A DNA stretch of 64,000 nucleotides from Branchinecta lynchi (taxonomy: Eukaryota; Arthropoda; Branchiopoda; Anostraca; Branchinectidae). Both the position numbers and the translations under genes were made by a program. The notes under the pieces were generated by a model, which made no database searches, was not told where the DNA came from, and saw only the letters and a program-made list of their open reading frames with translations. Location of the stretch: the NCBI GenBank assembly GCA_023053575.1, contig JAKZAP010000016.1, positions 21,222,030 to 21,286,029 of the forward strand, read 5' to 3'. Positions 30,759-42,983 of this stretch are shown here, piece by piece. Position 1 is the first letter of the stretch; every line of letters begins with the position of its first letter.

Positions 30759-32990
30759 AACAAGAGATGAAAGCTCGTATGGCACTTGCAAGAATAGGCA
30801 AAATGTTGGCAGGAGTTTTTTGTTTGGGAACTTTGTACAGAGCCGAATATTATTTTATTATACACTACTAAGTAAAAAGTAGACTCCTTGAACATATTCA
30901 GATATTGAATCAGCATGTGTGTTTACCCCTATAAGTCATATCTGTTTTGACGAACACTTCCTGCCACTTCTTCAAATTTCCCGGTTTTCGGCCGAATTCC
31001 GGAACTACTTGTCCGGCGAAAAAAGAAAGCTCAAAAATGAACTCAGCGTATCTTCTTTCCTCTATATTTATCATCGAATCAACTTCAAATAAAAATTCAA
31101 CTTATAACAAATTTTCCGGCTCCAGCCGGATTCCGGTCGAACTATACGTCCGGGTAAAAAATGATTGTCATACACGGATTCACCATGTCTTTACCCCTAA
31201 ATCGAATATCTAATCAACTACAACTTTTAACAATTTTCGGTTTCGGCCGGATTCCGAGTGAACTACTTGTCTGGGTAGAAAATTGTTTTCACATAAGTGT
31301 TCAGCATGTCTTCTTACTCCTAAATCGAACATCTAATCAACTCCAAATAAAACTTTTACTTTTAACAAACTTTCCGGTTTTGGCTGGATTCCGGGCGAAC
31401 TACTTGTTCGGCGAGAAAATGATTTCGACCATTCTGTTTAGAATGTCTTCTTACTCCTAAATCGAACATCTAATCAACTTCAAATAAAACTTTTACTTTC
31501 AACAAACTTTCCGGTTTGGGCCGGATTCCGGGCGAAATACTTGTCCGTCGAGAAAATAATTTTCACCATCGTCTTCAGCATGTCTTTCTACCCCTAAATC
31601 GAACATCTAATCAACTTCAAATAAAACGTTTACTTTCAACAAACTTTCCGGTTTTGGCCGGATTCCGGGCGAACTACTTGTCCGATGACAAAATGGTTTT
31701 CACCATCGTGTTCAGCATGTCTTCTTACCTCTAAATCGAACATTTAATCAACTTCAAATAAAACTTTTACTTTCAACAAACTTTCCGGTTTGGGCCGGAT
31801 TCCGGGCGAAATACTTGTCCATCGAGAAAATAGTTTTCACCATCATCTTCAGCATGTCTTCCTACCCCTAAATCGAACATCTAATCAATTTCAAATAAAA
31901 CTTTTACTTTCAACAAACTTTCCGGTTTTGGCCGGATTCCGGGCGAACTACTTGTCCGATGACAAAATGGTTTTCACCATCGTGTTCAGCATGTCTTCTT
32001 ACCCCATAATCGACTATCACATTAGCTGTTTCAAAATATTTTGTTTGTCCCTTAATTTGAATCCCCTCCCCCACCCCTAAATGTAGAGCTACAAAGCCCA
32101 TCTACGAACTTGACTGGTCCGACGACCCAACGAACCCTCACACCAAGTTTCATCTAAATATCTCATTCCCTTCGAGAGTTATCGTGCTTACAGACGGACG
32201 GACAGACGGACGGACGGACGGACAGACGGACAACTTTTGCGATGTCATAGGTATCCCTCCACTTACGTTTTGGGATCCAAAAAATAACAGAATAGACATA
32301 CACCACACCAGTATTTCGTCGCAAGAAAACGTAGTAATTGCGTTGTAACGATAGGGAAGAGTTCTGGCGTGTCAGAACTGGGCCTAAGATCGCATAGAGG
32401 CCATCTAGCATTTCAGAAATGCACATACCCTGGTAGTTCTGTTTGGCCAGAGAAGCCGCTGACACTTGCCATATTATTCCAAATCCCTTCGACCTTCGAT
32501 TGCTCTAGCTCTCTGCGAACGAATTTAAGCAAAGAATAACTCGAGCAGAGCTATACTAGTGTGAAGAAAGAATGACTCATCCACGCGCAGAACAAGACTA
32601 CTGTGAAGAAAGGGGTACGGGTTTGTCAAAAACTAGAAAAAGCGTTTCAGGAGATTTCGGGTGTCCCCTTCCAGCCTCCCCCCCCCAGTTATTGGATCCG
32701 ATCCGGATTTTACAGTGAACATCCAAGACACTTGTTCTTAATACCTGTCAAGTTTCGTGCATGCCCGATTATCCGTTCCAAAGTTATGAATGTTACTAAT
32801 TTTCGGACTCCACATCTTGCCACTCCTCTATTGATGGTCGGACCGGGGAAGTGATTATTTCCAAGTTAATCTGGTTGGGTCCCTGATATGCGTGCCAAGT
32901 TTTATCGTCCTAGGTCATGTGGAAGTGCCACAGATAGACAGACAGACATTACGATCGCTATATGGCACATAAGTAAGCTCAAGTGCCATA
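30759..32990 (-). mobile_element. Family B element, reversed, carrying a family A insertion
   Basis: The reversed right end (AACAAGAG...CTCGTATGGCACTTG) is at 30759-30788. The reversed left end, with (ACAG)n at 32936-32949 and the hairpin ATGGCAC...AAGTGCCAT, is at 32950-32990. The B-specific interior is 32660-32935 (GATCCGATCCGGATTTTACA, then GGGTCCCTGATATGCGTGCC). Between them lies family A copy 4. That all of this is one B element is inferred from the matching ends. Nothing is recognised in 32280-32600. Confidence 0.5.
30892..32278 (+). mobile_element. Family A element, copy 4
   Basis: About eight monomers with CCGGATTCCGG cores, the distal ones near-identical to those of copy 1 at about 137-bp spacing, then the unique 3' region, (ACGG)n at 32194-32230 and the end TTACGTTTTGGGATCC. 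The first about 170 bp of the 5' end, including AACAAGACC, is missing. The unique 3' region is almost identical to copy 1, which indicates recent spread. Confidence 0.8.
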
Positions 32991-33067
32991 AAACAGATAT
33001 TCAGTCTTATCACTAAGTAGTAAACTTCTTTCTCACTCTCAAATTTGATGAAAGTGCGATTACTTTT

Positions 33068-33168
33068 CAGATACCACGATCAGTTACCACGGTCGGACCG
33101 TAGTATCTGAATATCAACTGGCCAGATACTATGAAAACTGAAAAAACGGCTTTTGACCGTGGTATGCA
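33068..33168. repeat. Family D palindromic repeat, copy 3
   Basis: CAGATACCACGATCAGTTAC...GGACCGTAGTATCTGAATAT, then TGACCGTGGTATG: the same inverted words as the other family D copies. Nothing is recognised in 33169-33449. Confidence 0.5.
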
Positions 33169-33449
33169 AAAACACAACTATTGTGAATGAACTATTCGAA
33201 GGATATGGCTAGAGCAAAAGGGGGCGGAAACGAAAAGCTCAAGAAGTTCTTCAAGTATTATCTTTGGCACTATTTCCGGTTGATGTGCGTTATTGGGGCA
33301 GTCCACAAAAGTGAACCGCTCGCGTCACGTAATTATGAAACCTGATTAATTTATTTTCCATATTCACGCATTCTAAATAGACCTCAGAGCCAATAGCAGC
33401 TGCCCTTTGAAAGTGGTATGAAGAGCTCTAAGCTGGATCAGGCCCGTAT

Positions 33450-33975
33450 AAAAAAAATGAAAGGATAAACTCAGCTGAAATCACAAACAGTAATGGGTAG
33501 AAACAATAGATGTTAGCACTTTCGGACCCGTGGGAAAATGTCCCTTTTTTGTATTTGTAAATTTTTCTATTTATCACTCAAAGAAGATACATTGGCTGTG
33601 GGACCAGGCAACTGCCGGACATATTTAGCACTTGTAGATTTTAACATAGTCCATATCGAATTTCAAACTGATGTCTACCTGCTTGCCTGCTAGAACGGGG
33701 CTTTCCACTCGAAAGCTCGCTCGAAAGCCGAAACATAGGTTGATGAAACGAAAGCTTTTGCTGCATAACTTCAGATAGTCCTCTGTGACATAGGTTATAC
33801 AACTCCACTTCACTTCGCACACCGTAGGCTCTGGCTCGAGGATAAGCAAAAACCATCCTTTTTGGCCCCAGGCAAGGGTTCTGCGGAGCTTTCCAAAATG
33901 TAATGTCAAACTCATCCATCCGACCTTAGGTCCACACTTCCCGTAAAAAGACCGCATAGGTTAGGTCCTTACCAG
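33450..33975 (-). repeat. Family C right-end fragment with a conserved reading frame
   Basis: Colinear with 54925-55420 (family C copy 2), and its later part with 36070-36420 (copy 1). On the minus strand all three encode the same frame, LTLHFGKLRRTLAWGQKGWF followed by EPEPTV and DYLKLCS. Here it is open for 110 codons (33957-33625). This may be a host exon captured by the element. The family is unknown. Nothing is recognised in 33976-34328. Confidence 0.55.
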
Positions 33976-34328
33976 CTTCTAGCAATAAGCTGAAACCGGA
34001 GATATCATGGAGATTCAAATGAGCTCGTTCGGTAGCCTGCTTTTTTTATGGTTAGAAAACTGGAATAAAAAAGCATAAATAGTTGTTTTTTGTCACTTTT
34101 TCGTCCTTCGGGTCTCAGAAAAATCGGGTATATTTGGAAAGGCTCTTGGTGACAACCCTGCACACCAAGCACAAACTTCTTCTGCAACAAAAATCAAACA
34201 TTAGTGTGGATCGGGTAGTATAATTCATAAAGGACCGTGCACGCTTACGTTTAAGGTGCACAATTCCTGAATTATACTTGCTAGAATATCTGTGGTAAAT
34301 CTTTCATCTCGCCAGCCTTGCTGTAGTA

Positions 34329-36499
34329 AAAACTAGACCTACTGCCTGGGCAACGTGAAGTGTTGCGAGAGCAACACTTTGGTTTTGTTTCTTCGCTGTC
34401 GGTTAAATGCTGAAGTTGTCAACTTATCGAAGCTTTTAAAACGGTATGTTCTAAAAAGAATCATCGCATGATCAAATTGACTTTGCACTCAGTTGAAGTT
34501 TATCCTTTTCAATCATAGACATCGGGACGGATGAAAACTTGGTACAATATCTTATATAATCTAGTTGGTAATGTAAAGCTACCCGTAACTTGTCAGGATT
34601 AAAACACCATAGATGACACTACTAATTATTAAGAAACTACCTCATTGTTTTACATTTTCGTTTGTATCCGTTGCGTAAACAGTTAATCCTAGGTTACACC
34701 GACAGACCATCGACACAAACTTTCTTACCGTCAGGTTTATGGAAATCGAACACAATGTGCATCCATTTGCAACAATTTCTAGCCCCTCATGAACCAATTC
34801 CTACTTACAAGTCCCTCTCCCGTGATAGACATCAAGTTCACTGAAAACAAATAATGGGTACACCAGCTAGCAAAAGTTGACAACCCCTCATCGCTGAAGA
34901 TGCTTGTAGCATAACAGCCGATTATTACTTCCAAGTCCCATGCATGTCTTACGATTGGGAACCAAATTTTTCTTACCATCCAAGACACCAGAAACAAATA
35001 ACAGGTACACCAACTAGCAAAAGCTGGAAACCCCTCATTGTCAAAGATGATTATGAGGTAACAGTCGACTATTGCTTACAAGTCCCGTATATGTCTCACA
35101 ACAGGTATTGCATTTTTTTTGTTTCAGCGTGTACCTTACTAATGAAGTTGTCAACTCCTTGAAACTTTCAAACTGGTTTATCTCATGAAGGATTTTTGTT
35201 CAAAAAATGGATGACATTTACTTTGATCAGCTCATCAAGGGCTATCGATTGCCCTTATGCAATATAGTTTGTATTATAAAGCTATCCGTAAATTTTCAGG
35301 ATTAAAATATCATAGATGACACTATTGATTATTATGAAACTACCTCATTGTTTTACATTATCGTTTGTACCCGTTGCGTAAACAGTTAATCCTAGGTTAT
35401 AGCGATAGACCATCGATACAAACTTTCTTACTGTCATATTTACAGAAATCGAATACAATGTGCACCAATTTTCAAAAATTTCTAGCCTCTCGTGAACCGA
35501 TTCTTGCTTACAAGTCCGTCTCCCGTGATTGACATCAAATTCACCGGAAACAAATAATGGATATACCAGCTATCAAAAGTTGCACATCGCTGAAGATGAT
35601 TATAGCATAAGCTTTTTAAACGGGATGTTCTAAAAAAAATAATCATATGATCAAAAGGTATTCTTCAGCGTTGTAAAAACAACAACAAAATAATATAGGA
35701 AGAAGGGACTAAATTAACTTTGCAGTCAGTTGTACTTTATCCTTTTCAATCATAGACATCGTGACGGATGAAAACTAGGAACAATATCTTATATAATCTA
35801 GTTGGTATTATAAAGCTATCCGTAACTTTTCAGGATTAAAATAACAAAGATGACACTATTAATTATTATGAAACTACCTCATTGCTTTACATTTTCGTTT
35901 GTATCCGTTGTGTAAACAGTTAATCCTCGGTTACATTGATAGACCATCGACACAAACTTTCTTACCGTCAGATTTATAGAAATCGAATACGATGTGCACC
36001 AATTTGCAAAAATTTCTAGCCCCTAGCGAACCAATTCTTACTTACAAGTCCCTCTCCAGTCTCCCGTGATAGACATCAACTGCCGCATATATTTAACACT
36101 TATAGATGTTAGTCCATGTTCAATTTGAAACTGGTGCCTGCCTGCTTGCGTGCTAGAACGGAGCTTTCCACTCGAAAGCAGAAACATGGTTTGATGAAAC
36201 GAAAGGTTGGCTACACAACTTCAGATAGTCCTCTCTTACATGGGCTATATAAATCCACTCCACTTCGCCCACCGTAGGCTGTGGCTCGAGGACAAGGAAA
36301 AACCATCCTTTTTGGCCCCAGGCCAGAGTTCTACGGAGCTTTCCAAAATGTAATGTCATATTCATCAATCCGGCCTAAGGTCCACACTTTCCGTAAAAAC
36401 CGCACAGGTTAGACCCGTACCGGTTACCAGGAATAAAACGAAATCGGAGGTCTAGGGAAAAAAAACGAGGACAAAACCAAAGTGTTCCTCTCGCAACAC
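34329..36499. mobile_element. Family C element, copy 1
   Basis: The termini are inverted 28-bp copies, GTGTTGCGAGAGCAACAC plus TTTGGTTTTG at 34360-34387 and its complement (one mismatch) at 36472-36499. Each terminus is itself a hairpin with a GAGA loop. The interior is a tandem array of long units (up to about 700 bp, shorter where segments are lost) marked by CCGTAACTTTTCAGGATTAA at 34583, 35287 and 35817. The right part carries the conserved frame described at 33450. No transposase seen. Confidence 0.7.
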
Positions 36500-37576
36500 A
36501 ATTAATAGGAACGGGTTCTATTTTGTGTGTTAAAAGTTAAGCGTGACGAATCACATTTTGCGTTTCCGTCACGTGACTGTCAAGGAAGAAATAGAGAATC
36601 GGATATAGGAGAGATATTTATGAATGAGCTCTTTGGATGGAAAGTCAGTCATACTAAACTGTACAGTTAATTGCGTTTTGACAACTACAAGCTTTTACCT
36701 TATCTGAAATAAATACAGCAATCCTGGTAGGCTCAAAACCAAATCAAGAAATCTACATTGGTCCAAAATACACAGCAACAGATTATACTGAATTTGCACA
36801 AAACAGGTCAAGGCTGATCTAAAATTCCCTATTTTCGGATGTTCAGTGTCACTAAAGTCATCAAAGTTTGTCAGGCTCCAGGCTACGTACCTTGGCGTAC
36901 AACTTGATTTTCAAGTTGAAGGGAAGAGGAGGATAAAGCTTACAAGGCGAAGTATTTTTCTTCAAGTTACAGCACAAGCGTGAACGGTCCCTCGACCGGT
37001 CTATGAAGTTTGCGGTACTTGTACATGAGACACGGTTAAAGTTCAAAAGGCCACCTTCTCAATGACACACCAAACACCTACGATCAAAAGTAAATAACGC
37101 ATAACAATGACAAAAGTCTCCGTACGTGTCAGGAGAACATCAAACTCCTCAGAACCGACGGGCCATCAGTTAGACCATCGAAGAATTTATTACAGTAACA
37201 CCTGTGAGGAGAAAACCAATCGGACGCTTGGGTCGCCATTACAGCCATGCGAGCCGAGACATTGTGGTTTGTGTATATAACCAGTAAAAAATCACAATCT
37301 TAATAGGGCGTGTTTTAGTGTGTTCTGGGGGTTGGGTAAATACTTGGAGACGAAAGGTTATTTCTAGGATTCTTGGGGCGTGGGGGAAAGCATGTTAGGA
37401 AGAAAAAAAGAAAGGCGAGTACAAATCAAATTTCAAAGCTCCCTAATCTTATTGCAGATCTCTGTAAATAAATTAAAGTAAGAAACAAAATGGTTCAGTC
37501 ATTTATTTTTTATTATGGGGAGTTGGGAATTTTGCAACAATAATGTAAAGTTGGGAATTTTGCAATAATAATAGTA
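36500..37576. other. No recognised gene
   Basis: Ordinary AT-rich DNA with only short open frames (for example 36861-37046, minus). I see no repeat shared with other parts of the window. A 15-bp direct repeat, TTGGGAATTTTGCAA, occurs at 37524 and about 37552. Confidence 0.5.
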
Positions 37577-39028
37577 AAACGTTTCTCACTTTCATATATC
37601 AGCACAGTAGGCCATACTATACATACCTTGGTGGAATAAGTCGGGTATCCAGAGCTGGTGGACTCGGACTCTGGATTCGTCTCGAGACGCCTCAAGTACT
37701 CGGACTCGTCCTTCACGGAGCTCTCTGTTCACCAGAGCTGTGGACTCGGACTCTGGACTCGTCTCGAGATGGTATTCGATACGCCTTTTTCAAGGACTCG
37801 GACTTGTCTCGGACTCCGATTTGCTGGACTCGCAACAGCTGTGCGGATATCGGTGGATCTATAAAAGCGATGTAGATAGTCCGACAGAAGTAGTCTACTA
37901 AATGCTACTTACAGGTGTAGGCTTTCACATCCCAGGTCCCATGTTTCTATCTCTTCTATGTTGGGTCTAATAGGGTAAATTGCTGCACTCTAGGATCAAA
38001 CCTGCATAGTGTACTTTTCATGTTTACGTGTTATTGTCATGATCTATAGGCTACATTTATGTCTGACATTCATTTGAAATGGCCCGAGTCGGGCAATGTT
38101 GGGCTGAAATCAAACATACGAATAACTGAAATTGGGAGAACAGCACAGGTATAAACTACATTGGCAAGTACGAATCACTCAGACCCTATCATGTCTCGGA
38201 CCCAAGTTGAAATCAGTTCAATCTAACCAAGCCCAATAGATAAAATCACATCCACTCCTTCCTGTTTCGAAAACGAAAGTAAATTTAGGTCACTGTTCTT
38301 CGGTCTGACGTGGTTCAGCGTTAGCTAATCCAAATATTCCTAAATATTCCCCTAAGTAATCTGATTGGCTAGTACTCTCAAAAGTTGAACTGATTTCAAC
38401 TTGGGTCCGAGACATGATAGGGTATAAGTTATTCGTACTTGCCAATGTAGTTTATACCTGTGCTGTTCTCCCAATTTCAGCTATTCGTATGTTTGATTTC
38501 AGCCCAACATTGCCCGACTCGGGCCATTTCAAATGAATGTCAGACACGAATGTAGCCTATAGATCATGACAATAACACGTACACATGAAAAGTACACTAT
38601 GCAGGTTTGATCCTAGAGTGCAGCAATTTAACCTATTAAACCCAACATAGAAGAGATAGAAACATGGGACCTGGGATGTGAAAGCCTACACCTGTAAGTA
38701 GCATTTAGTAGGCTACTTCTGTTGGACTATCTACATCGCTTTTGTAGATCCACCGATATCCGCACAGCTGCTGCGATTCCAGCAAATCAGAGTCCGAGAC
38801 AAGTCCGAGTCCTTGAAAAAGGCGTATCGAATACCGTCTCGAGACGAGTCCAGAGTCCGAGTCCACAGCTCTGGCGAAAGAGGGCTCCGTTAAGGACGAG
38901 TCCGAGTACTTGAGGCGTCTCGAGACGAATCCAGAGTCCGAGTCCACCAGCTCTGGATACCCGACTTATTCCACCAAGGTATGTATAGTATGGCCTACTG
39001 TGCTGATATATGAAAGTGAGAAACGTTT
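37577..39028. mobile_element. 1.45-kb inverted repeat with 645-bp arms
   Basis: Arms 37577-38221 and 38385-39028 are reverse complements with only scattered mismatches and small indels, around a 163-bp spacer. The outer ends are AAACGTTTCTCACTTTC. Each arm contains several GACTCGGACTC-type direct repeats (near 37667-37830). No target duplication is visible and no ORF beyond array-like chance frames. It could be a foldback or long-TIR DNA transposon, or a recent inverted duplication. Confidence 0.75.
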
Positions 39029-39844
39029 GAAGAATACTAGGTGGTACCCGAAACTGGCACCAATATCAATTGCGAACGGCAGAAACCTGGCAAAACTTCG
39101 GTCTCAGGAGCGATTTTCAGAACTAGCTGGTACCGAGTATTAGCTAAAACCAGTTTTGATTCACAGTTAAATTTTTCATGGAAACTACAGTGTTTTTTTG
39201 TGTGTGTTTTTTAAGAAGCATGATGAGGTTCCATATGATACTACAGGGGTCAGGAAGCCATGAAATCACAATCATCTTTTTCCGTACTTTTTGCATTGCC
39301 GGTTTAGGAGCTTGTACTGAATTTGGACAGTGGTAACTTCAGTGCCTTCTGCTAGCCGAAAGCTGGGCGTTACAGTTGAAAAACACAAAGCTAGTGAAGG
39401 GAAAGCGGACACCTCGGATTGTCTGCGAAATCTAGCGATGCATGTAGTTGATTTTGTCTCTGTCTCACCTATGCAAATGATCGACAAGTTCAAGGAGTCA
39501 AAGGACTGGAAACAAGTTCAGGGACAATCGATGTTTCGGGCCGTTCAATCTTGATGAACCGTGTATGTATCCTCATCGTCGACCAGTGCTTCCACTCAAC
39601 CAGAGCAAAATAATGCTAGGGAGTAGCGCCAGGACTTGGTAAAAGTGACACACACTCGAACACCAGCGATACTAGCACCACTAGAGAAAGCGAACGTCCC
39701 TACTGAAAGTGAACAGTCGTGCACCAGCGCTGGCTCCAATAACTTCATATTCTGAACACAGCAAAACAAAAGATAAAACCTCCACTGTTTCCTCGATGTG
39801 TGCAGGTCGCGTCTTGCCTTTACTAATTTAAACTCGGGAAGTTT
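39029..39844. other. Unassigned region with a small hairpin and one 74-residue ORF
   Basis: AATACTAGGTGGTACC (39032-39047) is inversely related to GGTACCGAGTATT (39131-39143). An open frame at 39330-39554 (+) has a protein-like composition (CLRNLAMHVVDFVSVSPMQ) but no family I recognise. Confidence 0.25.
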
Positions 39845-40200
39845 GTCTTATAATAATGTACTTTATTTCCTTAATAGCTTGTATTATACACGCTAGAACT
39901 GGATCGTCATTCACACAAATAACATATGACAATTACATAAGTAGACATTTCATACACGTACAACTTGAAAATATAATTTGACTTAACTTCATCTACACGT
40001 ACACAACTTGAAAATATACTTTGAATTAACTAGAATTAAAATATTGGGTAAAATAGGGTACAAAAGATTTCAGGTAACGATCTATCGAGTTTATGGGTGG
40101 TCTTTCTAGTCTCTGGGAATCAGCGTCCCTCTGTCTCTGTCGCGTATTAGGCCTGCTATTTGCTGTAGTATCAAAATCAGGTAGAATTGCACGATGAGCA
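39845..40200 (-). pseudogene. LINE family L, 3' end (minus copy)
   Basis: The minus-strand reading HRAILPDFDTTANSRPNTRQ... to LKSFVPYFTQYFNSS and a stop, followed by a 3' UTR ending AATAAAGTACATTATTA. The terminal RY.KSFVP.F..FN block is shared with LINE K ORF2, so L is a related CR1-type family. It is a near-identical inverted copy of 44448-44790. Only about 55 C-terminal codons remain. Confidence 0.7.
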
Positions 40201-40238
40201 TGTGATGCCAGACACTTGCTCCCGAACGCTATTTGCCA

Positions 40239-41218
40239 CTATGCCGCAAGCATAGTGGGCAGCGCTAAGAGTACGGCCCTTTTGTGAAGCATTATAAGCA
40301 CAAAAAAAGAAATAGTAACGCTCCAGAGTAAAGTACATACAAAGTAAATTTGTTCGGAACTTGCAGCTAAACCACTCTTACTAGAAATGATCTTTTCACG
40401 GTGAAATGCCTTAGAAACATCGGTTTTCGAAAATACCATTATGCCTACTTGCCGCGTGAAATCAGCGATTTTCTTGTTAGCTCTTGTCGACTCTATGCAG
40501 CCTTCCCGCTCTCCGATGTGGCGGCTGGACGCAAAATAAACTGAAAAATCCGTTGTTAAAAAGTGGGAAGTAAAGTAGTCCAAAACAGAAGATGGACCTG
40601 ATGTCCTACCATGTCTTCTAAAACAGGAAACAACAGTTTGAAGCTTCTCGTGTGTGAAAGAGTAGTCGGCCGACCTTGTAGCTTCCGGCTAATTTTTGCG
40701 CTGCGTGATGACAAAACTCGGCTGGGCTGAAAAAGCGCTAAAAAGTCGTGCCTGAAAAATGAAACAGTGGCGAAGCTCATAAATCTGTGAGGGAGCTAGG
40801 AATAATATAAAAGGCGTAATAAGCAAGAAAAAGTCCTTTACCTGAACAATTAAACCATACTTGAACACACCATGGAGAATGCATTTACAGACTTAGCCAC
40901 GGAGTGCATTCTTCTCCTGAGCGTGATGTTTTCAAAATAGGGATGTTCGTTTCTGGAGGTTTGCATAGAGTCCAAGACAGAAAGCGCAATCCATTCAAAT
41001 CTTGTACAGCGCTGGCCGGATCGTATTGGAATTTCTTCTAGATATACATTTGGGCTTAACTGGTTAAAAAATATTCCAGAAGAAGGGTTGATTGGAGACA
41101 TTTGTTCATTTCTAAAATTGTCCGGTACTGAAATAAGGACAAATGCAAAATGGAGCAAAAACCATAGCTTGGAAACACTATTTCGTATTTGGAAGAAGGA
41201 GGAATAAAGTAGCACCAT
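40239..41218 (-). other. Segments Y and X, copy 1: unidentified coding-like duplication
   Basis: Segment X (41218-40850) is open on the minus strand for 122 codons, with EEIPIRSGQRCTRFEWIALS and LRRRMHSVAKSVNAFSMVCS. A second, diverged X lies at 45707-46080 on the other strand. X ends at TTGTTCAG followed by GTAAAG, a good splice-donor consensus. Segment Y (40849-40239) follows, with a 114-codon frame containing a hydrophobic stretch (TLLWSVTISFFVLIMLHKRA). Y recurs at 22085-22490. I do not recognise the product. It may be a fragment of a duplicated host gene (exon plus intron) or an unknown repeat. Nothing is seen in 41219-41990. Confidence 0.4.
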
Positions 41219-41999
41219 AGAGCAGACAATTGTATAATAGACTATCCAAATGACCCTTCAACCAGAAAATTAACAGTCGTAGCACAGGTGCATAACTGAT
41301 CTCCACCATAGACCTTTTTATCTCCGAAGTTCAAGATAAGGTAAAGTATTCTCCAGTAGAGGTGGAAGCACTGTCGTCGACATGGATTTATGACCAAGTG
41401 ATGTGGGATTCTCGTCGAAAGATTAACAATAAATCATCGAGTAATTCGATTCCCAGTGCACCAGAAAACCCTTTCTGAAAAGCCGCAACCTCCAATTACT
41501 TCTTGTTCTTCATTGAACAAAAATTGGCGCAATTTTTCAAACTGTCATCGCAAGGTTTAAGGGTGTTTGTTTTCGGCGCGTTAGGCATTTGTATTGTCGC
41601 CGACCCGCTGAGATAATCTTTTAAGCGAAAAGGTCTCGAACAATAGTGCCTGAAACGAATTTAATTTGGTTAACACCAGGCAGCCTTCCATGTTCTGTCG
41701 TCACTCTGTAATTTGAAATGACAAAACTTGACCGAATAGCGCAAAATATATGATGGAAGCGATGTTTTTACCAATCTTATCAAAAAAGTTATTTCTCAGT
41801 GATGACTGGTATTTGAAATTGGAAACGGTGATAACTTTTTATCAAGGAAGATATGTTTCCTGGACAGCGGACCGAGGATCTAATAATAATAACAATTCGT
41901 TTATGAGTAATGGTTTAGACCACACGCCTGTACACATCGGAAAATAATAAGTTCAGGCCTTGTCAATGAAAACAAGAGTGCCAAATTTCACCTTGATTA

Positions 42000-42425
42000 C
42001 CAGTCATGGTTCGTAAGTTACGAAGTTGGCCCATCGTAGTTGCCTCCGAACTGGAAGGGTGGGGGGGGGGGGAGGTACACCGAAACGCACATCTAAACCG
42101 ATGTGTTCGGAAGTGTGTCAAATTTCAATTACATACTTGTCAAGGTAGGTGCAATTCCGAAATGGCTTCCCAGCTCTAGCATCGATAAATACAAGAAATT
42201 TCATCAAGCTGTAACCAGCTGTGGTCAGGTTACGAAGAATAGACATTGGGCAATCTTGGCCCAGTTGCCCCTGAACTGGGTGGCTGTGGCGAGTGGACCC
42301 CAAACCCACAACTTGACCTCGGTGCCTTCAAGTATATGAAGTTTCAACTTAATACCTGTCATAGTTCACGGGTTGTGATACGGTGAAAACCGAAAAGCGA
42401 AAACCGGCTCGAGTGGTATCAAGAG
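42000..42425. repeat. Family F repeat, isolated copy
   Basis: It contains a G tract (42061-42072), TTGGCCCAGTTGCCCCTGAA, AAGTTTCAACTTAATACCTG, TTCACGGGTTGTGAT and GGTGAAAACCGAAAAGCG, in the same order as units at 29.1-30.1 kb. Non-coding. Confidence 0.55.
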
Positions 42426-42439
42426 TGAACAGTTCATAA

Positions 42440-42610
42440 ATGTTTCTTTCTCTTGTTTATATGGGTCGAAGAGGGGAACCTTTTTTTATAGTAAATATGT
42501 TGAGTTTTATGGAACTGATGGAAAGGAAGCCTATGGAGGATTTTTATAATAAGTTTTTTGGTAGAACTACCTGGTTTGGCCCATGGAGGTTAAATTTTAT
42601 TAAAAAATAA
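42440..42610 (+). CDS. Unidentified 56-residue ORF in G/T-skewed DNA
   Basis: An ATG-initiated frame ending at TAA 42608-42610. It is rich in Phe, Met and Trp (FMELMERKPMEDFYNKFFG, then WFGPWRLNF) and looks more protein-like than chance. The surrounding 42430-42960 is AT-rich with few C on the plus strand, unlike its neighbours. I recognise no family; an organelle-derived insertion was considered but not supported. Confidence 0.2.
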   Translation: MFLSLVYMGRRGEPFFIVNMLSFMELMERKPMEDFYNKFFGRTTWFGPWRLNFIKK

Positions 42611-42983
42611 AATTAAATTAAGGAAGTAAAAAAATGATTAAATTATAATTTGTAATTTAGGTCATAATTCAAATATTAAAGTTTGAATTTGAGATTTTGA
42701 AAAGTAGGTTGTTTGTAGATACCGTGGTTGCGTGTTTGTTGGACATAGTTTGTAGCAATGGAGTACGGTTGGAGCTAATATGTATAGTGGTGATGCATTA
42801 CGCGTTTGTAGATAAGAAAAAATATTCTATTAACGAAAATAAGATTTAGTAAGAATTATAGGAGGAATGATTCAAAGATAAAATGTGGATTTGTAGTTAG
42901 AAATTCATAAAATAGTTTAATAATTGAAATAAAGATTATAGTTTTGAGGTATAAATTTCTAGTATGTATCTGTTATGGAGAGA

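Noticed and set aside
31161..31460. A 99-residue ORF in 31.2-31.5 kb
   Set aside because: It spans two diverged family A monomers; the frame continues only because of the local 129-141 bp spacing.
37658..38947. Two mirror ORFs (MDSDSGFVSRRLKYSDSS) that looked like a duplicated gene
   Set aside because: They are the same DNA in the two arms of the inverted repeat, reading GACTCGGACTC direct repeats; low-complexity, no domain.
42103..42339. A 78-residue ORF in 42.1-42.3 kb
   Set aside because: It lies wholly within a family F repeat module and is not conserved in the other modules.
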